A stretch of DNA of 64,000 nucleotides from Bolinopsis microptera (lineage: Eukaryota; Ctenophora; Tentaculata; Lobata; Bolinopsidae). The stretch spans positions 3,720,001-3,784,000 of the forward strand of contig NC_087077.1 of assembly GCF_026151205.1 (NCBI RefSeq). Reading direction: 5' to 3'. This document shows positions 11,301-22,900 of the stretch, in pieces (position 1 is the stretch's first letter; each line of letters begins with the position of its first letter). Under the pieces are notes generated by a model. The model had not been told where the DNA came from. It worked only from the letters and a program-made list of their open reading frames with translations, and ran no database searches. The translations under genes were made by a program, and so were the position numbers.

Positions 11301-14300
11301 ATTACTTAATTCCCGAAAACACTATGAAGATATTTTAATAAAGAAAACACAAACAGTAAACACGTGAAATAGCTTGTCCGTTTATAAATGTTTAATGATC
11401 TCTTTGACACTGTAACACCAACTCCTTCTATTTTTACCTGAAATAATTCATTCTGACCACTAAATTGGTATTTAGTGAATTTGTTTGATCCTTCGTACCT
11501 TCAATTCAAATTAGCGTTATAAAAATTAGAAGCCACCCTTACCCTTTCATTTTCTTGAGCGACTTTAGACGCCAAAACGAAACCTCGGGCGCTCTCGTTT
11601 TACAATTTCCATCTTCGCCATTTCTTTCTCCGATCAGAATTTGGTGCAACTCTTTTTGGCCTTGGGGCTCTTCTTGAATCTTGATTAGATATTTCATCAT
11701 TAAGTTCGGCAGAGATGGATGGCAGGTATTGAACTGCTACTATGATGAGGCAGACCAGTATAACTGTGGTTAAAAACTTCATATCCTTCTTTTGACGGCC
11801 CCAACGTTAATGTGGCTTTTGCTATGTGTTGGTTCAGCCGAATTAATTATTATATAATCAAGTTTATTTTTCTCGTTAGTTGTCATCCGGCCAAACATTA
11901 AGCAACTTATATTGCAGTACCATTTATCATTTAGTAATCAAAATATGTCATTGTAATTTTGCATGGCTGAAATGTAACGCTTGATTTATATATATAATGA
12001 TTAATTGAATTTTCAAATAAAAAATAACTAGTTAGAACTATAAATAGCTGTGTAAAATAATTTGGTAAATGTAAGTTAAATAATATAAATTAGCTTTAAC
12101 ATTTATTTTGAGACACCCCATTTGATATTTAACGAAATTCTGTTAAATGCAATATCAGCTGCCAGGGAGTAGGGACTCCCATTACCCAGTATGAAAACTC
12201 CTAATGCACGTTTTAAATTCATATCGACTTCCGACTATAGGGCCTGTCATGATATCATGGATTGCTTAGGTTCCACCAGGATCTGGTAGTCCTCATAATT
12301 CTGCGGCCTCTATGTATCGTCATCTCGCACAACTCCGTATAAAGACCCTTGTGAGTTAGGCATGTTAAAATTTGCAGCTTTCCAGACATTGATTGGGTTG
12401 ACGAGGTGTCGTACGTCACCTCAAGATCGGGTGACAGGGGGCTGACCAGGCCAGAACCAAATTGATTGGGTCTGAGGTCACGTGATTATGAGCTTGAGGT
12501 CACGTGACTGTGACGTCACCAGAGCTTGTTCTCCGTTTCCCGCTCATTGGACCAAGTGAGCTTGCATGCTTGTGAATGTGGGTGTAAGTACAGCTGTACT
12601 GTAGTTTATATCTAATTACCCCATATTATAGAAACCGTAAATTTATTTTCTGACAGAAAGCTAGAAATTTACCAAAATATCGACATTGTTATAAACTTAT
12701 TTTGATGATCATTACTGACGTAAGATTGCACGAGAAATCGATTAAACTCGGTTTCAGAGCTCAACAATGCTTCCTTATGCCTTAAAATCCATGTTTTAAC
12801 GATAAAATCAACAGAGGTAATAAATACGCAGAAACAACGGATCGATTTTGAGTGACCAATAATTGTCGTGATGATACGCTCACAGGCTACCACGTCTCGT
12901 GTACCCTAGGATTTGGTTTGGATCGGACACTCAAAACAACGATAGAGGAGCGGTCTATACGCTCACAGGCGCCGGGACAAGTCAAACTAGGCAAAATCGC
13001 GGTGAATTTGCAGCGAAAGATAATATATCCACCAGCGGGCTATATTTTGTCTTCTGACCTCTCGCAGCCCGATGTAACAAGACACAGTGCGCGTCCAGCC
13101 CGCTTAAAATACAGCACGCGAGCAGACGACACTTAACGTGACAAGTAACAATACAGCCCGGAGCACTTTCACTTTCAAACAAATTTTTGGGGCCTAAGCT
13201 ATTAAACTTTAACTATTACAAGACACGTACACCATATTTATGTCACTGACACTACATCTTAATGGTTCCCACGGCTCAAGGAATGCACAATATCACTTAT
13301 CGTCCTCAGTCCCTATACCACGCAGTGCAATATGATTGGCTGACATTGAACACGTGACGTGTTACCGCATGGTTGCAACAATTAGTGGCGACTGTAAGTC
13401 TAGAGTTGATGTTTATACAGTATACACCATACACGCTCCATTGTTTATTTCAACTGATTTCCATTTCCATAATTGCTCAAGCTATTTCGAGTAATAATTC
13501 TTGAAATTTTAGGCCGGAATTTTACGTGTAATTCTATTGTGTTCCCGAAAGAAATTTTGCCCTGTTTTTTGTTTTGAAACTATACCGTCTACCACTAATA
13601 TAGATGTTATGAATTTGATATTTTACTCAACGTAATATATATATAGATATCACCGCAGCCTTGAGGGCGGTTCTAAATATTGCACGCGCGTGCGCGGGCA
13701 ATATTTTATATCTCCACGAGGGCGCCAGCCCGAGGAGGAGATATTTACGTATAGCACGGAGGGCCCAACGGGCCCGAGTGCTATACGATAGTTCCGCCCT
13801 CATGGCGAGGAATGATATCGTGTATATCCATGAGCGGGCGCTTCTCAAGTGTAGTTGTAATGCCACTAATTAGATGATCATTTACTAAGTTTTATAAACC
13901 ACAGGCGTAGTTTTATAGCCGTTGCCAGAGACAAATTTTACATTTTGCAGTCGAGTATTACATTTTTGAATTCCTGTCTCAGGAATAAGGAGAATAAATG
14001 AAACATTTTAATTTCACAAGGTTAAGCAATTCATATAAAAGTCAGGTGAAATCACAAAACAATTCTATTGAAGTATTGATCATGAACCTTTCAGCAGTTT
14101 AAAAACAATCATTTCTACCAGCTAGTATAACGGGGATCAAGTAAAACATTTTAAACAGTTCGGCAGTTCAGTTTAAAATACGGGTCAGTATAAAGGTAAC
14201 CAGAATAACGATTAAGATGAGGGCAATGGTTAACATTCTTTCTCGATAGTCTCTAGGGCTGTCCAAAGTGAGAATCTGCGACACTCTAGCCACATTTTTG

Positions 14301-16894
14301 GTGAGACCAGGTCGCTTGTACCTGTCGAGACCAGCCTGACTTTTGTGTCCAGTTCTAGCCATTATCACATTGTCGTCCACTCCCTGCTCGTTCAGCTGAG
14401 TGGTGACTGTAGCTCTCAACGATCTGAGGGAAAGCTTTTCTCCGTGTTTTCCTAGGCTTGCCTTCTCGTAGTACTTTTTGATAAGCAGGTTGAAGTAATT
14501 CCGTCCCAGAGCTCGTTTTTTTCCGTACCTGCAAGTATAAAAAGTAGATTGAAATCAGTAGTCAGGAAGGCTAACTATTTAAAATCGTTGCATGTATCCA
14601 ATATTTAGTTTTTGGTACTGAGTCAGAGTATAGAATACAAAGTAGTAAGAATGAAAAGGAAAGTGATTCGAAGATGAAATGAGTTGGTAATAAACTTACC
14701 AAATCGTGTGTCTCTCCGCGTCAGCAGCAGCTAACTTGAGAGGGTGCTGGAATAACTTGATTTGTGATCCTCTCATGCTTGGACAACAGCGATCCAGGTA
14801 TTATAGGTTGTAGTAGTGGTAGAAACTGGTTCTGTCAGAGAGTTTGGACACGTGAGATACTGTTCTTCTTTGATGGTTGATGTTCTTCATGCCTGGTTGT
14901 CTGTTTTTAGCAGCGTTTTCAATGTATGTGGTTTCCACCTCCTTATCTGTCAACTTGAAGGTGAAGTTCTCTGGAGTCATGTAACTCAACTCTGTACCTC
15001 CTCTGAAAGATGATCACATTCAGTAAGCGTAAGAATGACGTCATTGCAAGGCAATAATATCAGATAGGTCAGCAAAATTATCGTCAGATTTTTGGTAATA
15101 GGTTAGAAAAATCCTCAAATTTAACGACTGCTCCAACTGACCTGATAGCGAAGGTGTACGTGGTGAGAAAGATTAAAGTGGTGAGCAGCTGTTCGGGAGA
15201 AGAGGATCCAAGTACAGTCAGTAGCTGCGTCAGCTGTTCCGAAGTGAGGTGATCAGGTTGGTTGAGTGTAGCCGGCATTGAGTATTGTTTCTCTTTGACG
15301 TACCCGTCGTAAACTAGCTGAAACGGTCTAAAGCGTCTGTGTTTGAAGATGTTGTAGTCCTCTTTTGTTACACCTTGGTCATCACATCTCGCTCTTAGTA
15401 CTCGGTTCAGACCTGAAAATATGGAAAGATCTGAACATGTACTGCATTTAACATGTGTACGTGAAATGGATTAAAAAAACAGGAAAGAGAATCTGTTCTG
15501 CTAGACTGCATACTGGTATAATGATCCTACTCTTACTATTCAACAGAATGTTGTTCAAAAGTACGATGTCATCTTAATTACAAGCTATTGAAGAATCAAA
15601 TAAAAAATTAGCAAACCTCCAAGTAGACTGTGGAAAGTCCGCTGGTCATAGTTTTCTCCTCTGGCGGCGACGAACCTCACTAAAGCGTTAGGCATTCTTG
15701 AAAGAGGAAGCTCCTCCCACGGGGATTTAACTGTTTCGTCCGTCTTCGCAAAGTCTCTGAAAGCATTCAATGCAGTCACATTTTTCTTCAGGGTGTTTTC
15801 GGGAACGGTGTTGGTGAGAAACCGGGAAACAATCTTTTCCATTTCAAGCTCTCGATTTGCAGAGTGGGTCCGAGTTGAACTTGATGGGGTCTGATCAGAT
15901 GGGGGAGTTGACTTCTTTCCATACAGAATGTTTGAAATGGAGAACTGTCCAGTTGCACTATCTTCTGATAATTCTTCTCGAGGGAATAGTGAGTCATGGG
16001 AGGCATTCAACAGAGCCTGATTCATCAAGCTGACAGAACGGTCGTGTGCTGAGATCAAAGTGCTCGCCCTGGTTGACCTTGGAGTGCTCGCCCTGGTTGA
16101 CCTTGGAGTGCTCTGAGGAATCTGTGTGGAGGGGATCAAGTCGGATATTCCAACATCAAAGTTTCCGGGGCAGAAAGGACGACGGTCAGCTACACTACAC
16201 AAATTATCAATGTCCGGATCAAAATCGGAGTCTCCCTGGTCGGGAAGTTGAGAGGGGGTTGGAACATAATCAGGGTCACAATCAGACATCTCGTTATCGC
16301 TGAGCTCCGAACAATTATGTGGCTGGGCAGGAAGTGAGCGGAAATCCAGGCAGAGGGGCGGAAACGGAAACGTGAAAGTGAAAGCGATCCCTAATTAGAG
16401 TCGGCCCGGTATAGGCAACTGCCACCTAGTACACTGCTCAGTCACGTGACATCAAATTCGTCTAATAGCGCGTAGATGCGCTAGCACGAGTAGGTCACGT
16501 GACATACAAGAGCAGTCACGTGCGCGCGTAGCAGACATGTTCCCACGCGAACAGACATACTGAAACCTTTTTGAATAAAAAACCAAACTGTATTGAATTA
16601 GAAACCGAATCCAACTTTAACAAGGTAGGTAAATTAAAGTTACTAAGACAATGAACCAAGCGATTAGAATACCTCAACGATTATCATCGTATCGGGCAGT
16701 TATGAAAGTGAAAGTGCTCCGGGCTGTATTGTTACTTGTCACGTTATGTGTCGTCTGCTCGCGTGCTATATTTTAAGCGGGTTGGACGCGCACTGTGTCT
16801 TGTTACATCGGGCTGCGAGAGGTCAGAAGACAAAATATAGCCCGCTGGTGGATATATATATATTATATGTATATATATATATATATATTATATG

Positions 16895-16931
<37 letters not shown>

Positions 16932-19900
16932 ACCAGCGGGCTATATTTTGTCTTCTGACCTCTCGCAGCCCGATGTAACAAGACACAGTGCGCGTCCAGC
17001 CCGCTTAAAATATAGCACGCGAGCAGACGACACATAACGTGACAAGTAACAATACAGCCCGGAGCACTTTCACTTTCATAACTGCCCGATACGATGATAA
17101 TCGTTGAGGTATTCTAATCGCTTGGTTCATTGTCTTAGTAACTTTAATTTACCTACCTTGTTAAAGTTGGATTCGGTTTCTAATTCAATACAGTTTGGTT
17201 TTTTATTCAAAAAGGTTTCAGTATGTCTGTTCGCGTGGGAACATGTCTGCTACGCGCGCACGTGACTGCTCTTGTATGTCACGTGACCTACTCGTGCTAG
17301 CGCATCTACGCGCTATTAGACGAATTTGATGTCACGTGACTGAGCAGTGTACTAGGTGGCAGTTGCCTATACCGGGCCGACTCTAATTAGGGATCGCTTT
17401 CACTTTCACGTTTCCGTTTCCGCCCCTCTGCCTGGATTTCCGCTCACTTCCTGCCCAGCCACATAATTGTTCGGAGCTCAGCGATAACGAGATGTCTGAT
17501 TGTGACCCTGATTATGTTCCAACCCCCTCTCAACTTCCCGACCAGGGAGACTCCGATTTTGATCCGGACATTGATAATTTGTGTAGTGTAGCTGACCGTC
17601 GTCCTTTCTGCCCCGGAAACTTTGATGTTGGAATATCCGACTTGATCCCCTCCACACAGATTCCTCAGAGCACTCCAAGGTCAACCAGGGCGAGCACTCC
17701 AAGGTCAACCAGGGCGAGCACTTTGATCTCAGCACACGACCGTTCTGTCAGCTTGATGAATCAGGCTCTGTTGAATGCCTCCCATGACTCACTATTCCCT
17801 CGAGAAGAATTATCAGAAGATAGTGCAACTGGACAGTTCTCCATTTCAAACATTCTGTATGGAAAGAAGTCAACTCCCCCATCTGATCAGACCCCATCAA
17901 GTTCAACTCGGACCCACTCTGCAAATCGAGAGCTTGAAATGGAAAAGATTGTTTCCCGGTTTCTCACCAACACCGTTCCCGAAAACACCCTGAAGAAAAA
18001 TGTGACTGCATTGAATGCTTTCAGAGACTTTGCGAAGACGGACGAAACAGTTAAATCCCCGTGGGAGGAGCTTCCTCTTTCAAGAATGCCTAACGCTTTA
18101 GTGAGGTTCGTCGCCGCCAGAGGAGAAAACTATGACCAGCGGACTTTCCACAGTCTACTTGGAGGTTTGCTAATTTTTTATTTGATTCTTCAATAGCTTG
18201 TAATTAAGATGACATCGTACTTTTGAACAACATTCTGTTGAATAGTAAGAGTAGGATCATTATACCAGTATGCAGTCTAGCAGAACAGATTCTCTTTCCT
18301 GTTTTTTTAATCCATTTCACGTACACATGTTAAATGCAGTACATGTTCAGATCTTTCCATATTTTCAGGTCTGAACCGAGTACTAAGAGCGAGATGTGAT
18401 GACCAAGGTGTAACAAAAGAGGACTACAACATCTTCAAACACAGACGCTTTAGACCGTTTCAGCTAGTTTACGACGGGTACGTCAAAGAGAAACAATACT
18501 CAATGCCGGCTACACTCAACCAACCTGATCACCTCACTTCGGAACAGCTGACGCAGCTACTGACTGTACTTGGATCCTCTTCTCCCGAACAGCTGCTCAC
18601 CACTTTAATCTTTCTCACCACGTACACCTTCGCTATCAGGTCAGTTGGAGCAGTCGTTAAATTTGAGGATTTTTCTAACCTATTACCAAAAATCTGACGA
18701 TAATTTTGCTGACCTATCTGATATTATTGCCTTGCAATGACGTCATTCTTACGCTTACTGAATGTGATCATCTTTCAGAGGAGGTACAGAGTTGAGTTAC
18801 ATGACTCCAGAGAACTTCACCTTCAAGTTGACAGATAAGGAGGTGGAAACCACATACATTGAAAACGCTGCTAAAAACAGACAACCAGGCATGAAGAACA
18901 TCAACCATCAAAGAAGAACAGTATCTCACGTGTCCAAACTCTCTGACAGAACCAGTTTCTACCACTACTACAACCTATAATACCTGGATCGCTGTTGTCC
19001 AAGCATGAGAGGATCACAAATCAAGTTATTCCAGCACCCTCTCAAGTTAGCTGCTGCTGACGCGGAGAGACACACGATTTGGTAAGTTTATTACCAACTC
19101 ATTTCATCTTCGAATCACTTTCCTTTTCATTCTTACTACTTTGTATTCTATACTCTGACTCAGTACCAAAAACTAAATATTGGATACATGCAACGATTTT
19201 AAATAGTTAGCCTTCCTGACTACTGATTTCAATCTACTTTTTATACTTGCAGGTACGGAAAAAAACGAGCTCTGGGACGGAATTACTTCAACCTGCTTAT
19301 CAAAAAGTACTACGAGAAGGCAAGCCTAGGAAAACACGGAGAAAAGCTTTCCCTCAGATCGTTGAGAGCTACAGTCACCACTCAGCTGAACGAGCAGGGA
19401 GTGGACGACAATGTGATAATGGCTAGAACTGGACACAAAAGTCAGGCTGGTCTCGACAGGTACAAGCGACCTGGTCTCACCAAAAATGTGGCTAGAGTGT
19501 CGCAGATTCTCACTTTGGACAGCCCTAGAGACTATCGAGAAAGAATGTTAACCATTGCCCTCATCTTAATCGTTATTCTGGTTACCTTTATACTGACCCG
19601 TATTTTAAACTGAACTGCCGAACTGTTTAAAATGTTTTACTTGATCCCCGTTATACTAGCTGGTAGAAATGATTGTTTTTAAACTGCTGAAAGGTTCATG
19701 ATCAATACTTCAATAGAATTGTTTTGTGATTTCACCTGACTTTTATATGAATTGCTTAACCTTGTGAAATTAAAATGTTTCATTTATTCTCCTTATTCCT
19801 GAGACAGGAATTCAAAAATGTAATACTCGACTGCAAAATGTAAAATTTGTCTCTGGCAACGGCTATAAAACTACGCCTGTGCAGTGGTTTATAAAACTTA

Positions 19901-22900
19901 GTAAATGATCATCTAATTAGTGGCATTACAACTACACTTGAGAAGCGCCCGCTCATGGATATACACGATATCATTCCTCGCCATGAGGGCGGAACTATCG
20001 TATAGCACTCGGGCCCGTTGGGCCCTCCGTGCTATACGTAAATATCTCCTCCTCGGGCTGGCGCCCTCGTGGAGATATAAAATATTGCCCGCGCACGCGC
20101 GTGCAATATTTAGAACCGCCCTCAAGGCTGCGGTGATATCTATATATATTCAATGTCCCTTCGTGCTTCGTTATCTTGAGCTCTCTTGGTAACTGCAGAT
20201 GGCATTCAGTTTATAGCTACACAGTTGTTAAAGTTATGGCGAGCACTCTTTTTGATAGTTTAAGCTGAATTAATTGTTTGACCGGCCCTACACACTGTGT
20301 ACTGATTAACTCTCATTGTACATCTGACGTGTTGTCATGGTAACAGGAATTCTGTGTTACTCGTAGTATGGATTGACGGGGATACACAATTTTTAATCTA
20401 TATATGTTAATGATTAACATCCCGTTGACTGTTCATCAATATGGTTGGTGTGTAATACCATTATAGTACGTGGGATTTCAATTATTCTATTGTGTTATAT
20501 AATCAGTAATACTAATGTTGCCCTGTTCTGCATCTTACACCAAAGGCTAAAGCATGATTTTCTATTAAATTTGCAGCTTTATAGTTCGAAATCTTTTACT
20601 TCTATTTGCTATGATTGTTGAAAACTGTAAAGCGCCCGCTCATGGATATACACGATATCATTCCTCGCCATGAGGGCGGAACTATCGTATAGCACTCGGG
20701 CCTGTTGGGCCCTCCGTGCTATACGAAAATATCTCCGCCTCGGGCTGGAGCCCTCGTGGAGATATAAAATATTGCACGCGCACGCGCGTGCAATATTTAG
20801 TACCGCCCTCAAAGCTGCGGTGATATCTATATGTATTTGCATAGCTAAGTTAGATGTCATAAATTCGTTAACTAGTTTGTTAGCTTGCAAAATAGGGAGC
20901 GACAGGCTTGTCTGGCAAAACAATAGCATCTATATTAATAATCTTAAGTGTTAAGGTCTAAACAGACTCTTCTTCGTGATGTTGTTACACGAATAGGGTA
21001 ATGGAAATTATTAGTTGGTTTGTGTGTAGATAGTAGGTCTGTGCGGCTTCTAGTGATAATAGAAAATTATTATAATTATTACGGAAGAATTATAATAAAA
21101 GTTATGTTTATATGGGAACAAGGAGAGTAAGTTTACATCGAAAAAAAAAACACCATATTTTCGGACTACCAAAATTTAGGTCACCATCGGCATCATTGTT
21201 TTCCCCAAATTATTTTTCAAGTATTTTCCTTAATTATGACTTTATCGATCTACTATCAACTTATCAATATAGTAAGTTATAAATATGATTCATCAAATAA
21301 TTAATGAACACTAGTATTCGATCATGAATTGATTTAAAATGATTTTGGATACGTTCTATTAAAAATAAAGAAATAAGCAAGCTCTGTCAGTCACTAGACA
21401 CCCCAATCAATGTCTGGAAAACTGCAAACATTCAGAAGACGATACATAGAGGCCCTCTTATGAACAAAAGCAAAGATGAGGAAATAACATAGTCATAATA
21501 CGTATGTGATGTAAAATGTGTTAGGCATAAGGTTAGTTAGCAGTTAATCTGTTAAGTGAGATTTGGAACAATGAGAACATTGACTAATTGTTAACACGAT
21601 TAATCTATATTATAACTTTATAACATACCTTTGCGAACACAATATGGACAAAAAATCATGAGGGTGAACGAAATATTTCTACGAACATAGTGATAGTGTA
21701 AAACTTATACAAAGGATGCCGCAAATCACAATGCTGACATTTGACAACATACCGCCCGGCAAAAAGCCACTGAGCTGCAAAATTTTGCCACTATACTCGA
21801 TAGAATTAAAGATGTTAAGTGATTTAAACCTCATTCTGTTCGATAACCATAATAATAATATGCCATAGGACTACTTGTTCCAGAACCACGTGCCTAAGAA
21901 CAACTTGTTCACTTGAAGAACCGTGGACATTTCTGTGAATTCGCCGCGATTTTCAAAATTTTCGCCGCGATTTTGCCTAGTTTGGCTTGTCGTGGCGCCG
22001 CGATTTTTGGCCTAAATAATCGCGATTTTCTTTTGTCCTTGGTCATTCTCGATACGTACTCCTCAAGGCAAAGCTCGTTTTACGAATGGGAGCTGGGAGG
22101 CCTGCCTTCCGAGATCGCATTACAAAAGGGAACCCTCGAGTCCAAAATCGTATATCGAGGGGTAGGTGGTACTGGGTGGCGCTCAACCTGTCATTCGGCC
22201 AAATCTCTATTCATTATGAACATAAATATAATAGCCTCTGGTCCCCCAGGTATGGTAGGTTCGGACTTCGAAAAACCAAAAAAATACTTTTGGCTCATAA
22301 TGATCAGAGTAGCATGAAACATGAACAAAATTAGTTTCAGGAAAAACTTCCAAAATCGTATATCGAGAGGTAGGTACTACTAGTGTACTACTAGGTAAGG
22401 ACTTCAGAAAACCGAAAAAAATATTTTAGGCTCATAATGATCAGGGTAGCATGAACCGTGGAAAAATTGGTTTCCAGGAATCCACTTTCACAAGCATTTC
22501 TTAACCCACTCGTCTGCTGACGTAACAATAACATTGTTAACCAAAAACTTCTCAACTTCCCTAAAACTTAGACATAAAAACTTAACTTATACCAATAGAC
22601 ATAAGTTTACCACTAGACATAAAGTTAACCACTAGACACCCCAATCAATGCCTGGAAAACTGCAAACATTCAGAAAACGATATGAACAAAAGCAAAGATG
22701 AGGAAATAAAATAATACGTATGTGATGTAAAATGTGTTAGGCATAATATAATGTTAGTTAGCAGTTAATCTGTTAAGTGAGATTTGGAACAATGTGAACA
22801 TTGACCAATTGTTAACACGATTAATCTATATTGTAACTTTATAACATACTTTTGCGAACATAATATGGACAAAACTCATGAGGGTAAAGGAAATATTTCT

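Larger units (their letters stand above)
13638..16858 (-). mobile_element. Autonomous tyrosine-recombinase element, copy 1
   Basis: This is a 3.2-kb element whose left end (TATATCCACCAGCGGGCTAT) is at the palindrome centre and whose cloverleaf right end is at 13646-13819. Positions mirror copy 2 with a sum of 33781. The only difference I found is a 5-bp indel near 13906, against CTGCA in copy 2. It encodes one recombinase gene. The ends are unlike each other, and no target duplication is seen. Confidence 0.85.
16923..20143 (+). mobile_element. Autonomous tyrosine-recombinase element, copy 2
   Basis: Order: left end TATATCCACCAGCGGGCTAT; a 130-bp zone with AGCCCG motifs ending in CGGAGCACTTTCACTTTC; a likely promoter zone with several GTCACGTGAC words (17275-17345); the four-exon recombinase; then the cloverleaf and ...CTGCGGTGATATCTATAT. 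The left end is nearly identical to the left ends of the 1.3-kb subfamily B elements, so this is the probable source of the activity that moved them. Confidence 0.85.
13022..20832 (+). mobile_element. Subfamily B element interrupted by a 6.5-kb palindrome
   Basis: The left part, 13022-13637, matches 6186-6805. The right part, 20144-20832, matches 6825-7508, including the cloverleaf at 20654-20827. Between them lies the palindromic pair of autonomous elements. The break falls in a TATATATA run, and the intact copy at 6186 shows the uninterrupted order. The whole complex sits in SLC23 intron 6. Confidence 0.85.

Noticed and set aside
16746-17037. Short frames across the palindrome centre
   Set aside because: They read through TA repeats and the element left ends in mirror image; non-coding.
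13638-20143. DIRS-type retroelement
   Set aside because: A tyrosine recombinase is present, but no reverse transcriptase, RNase H or split direct repeats lie in the element.
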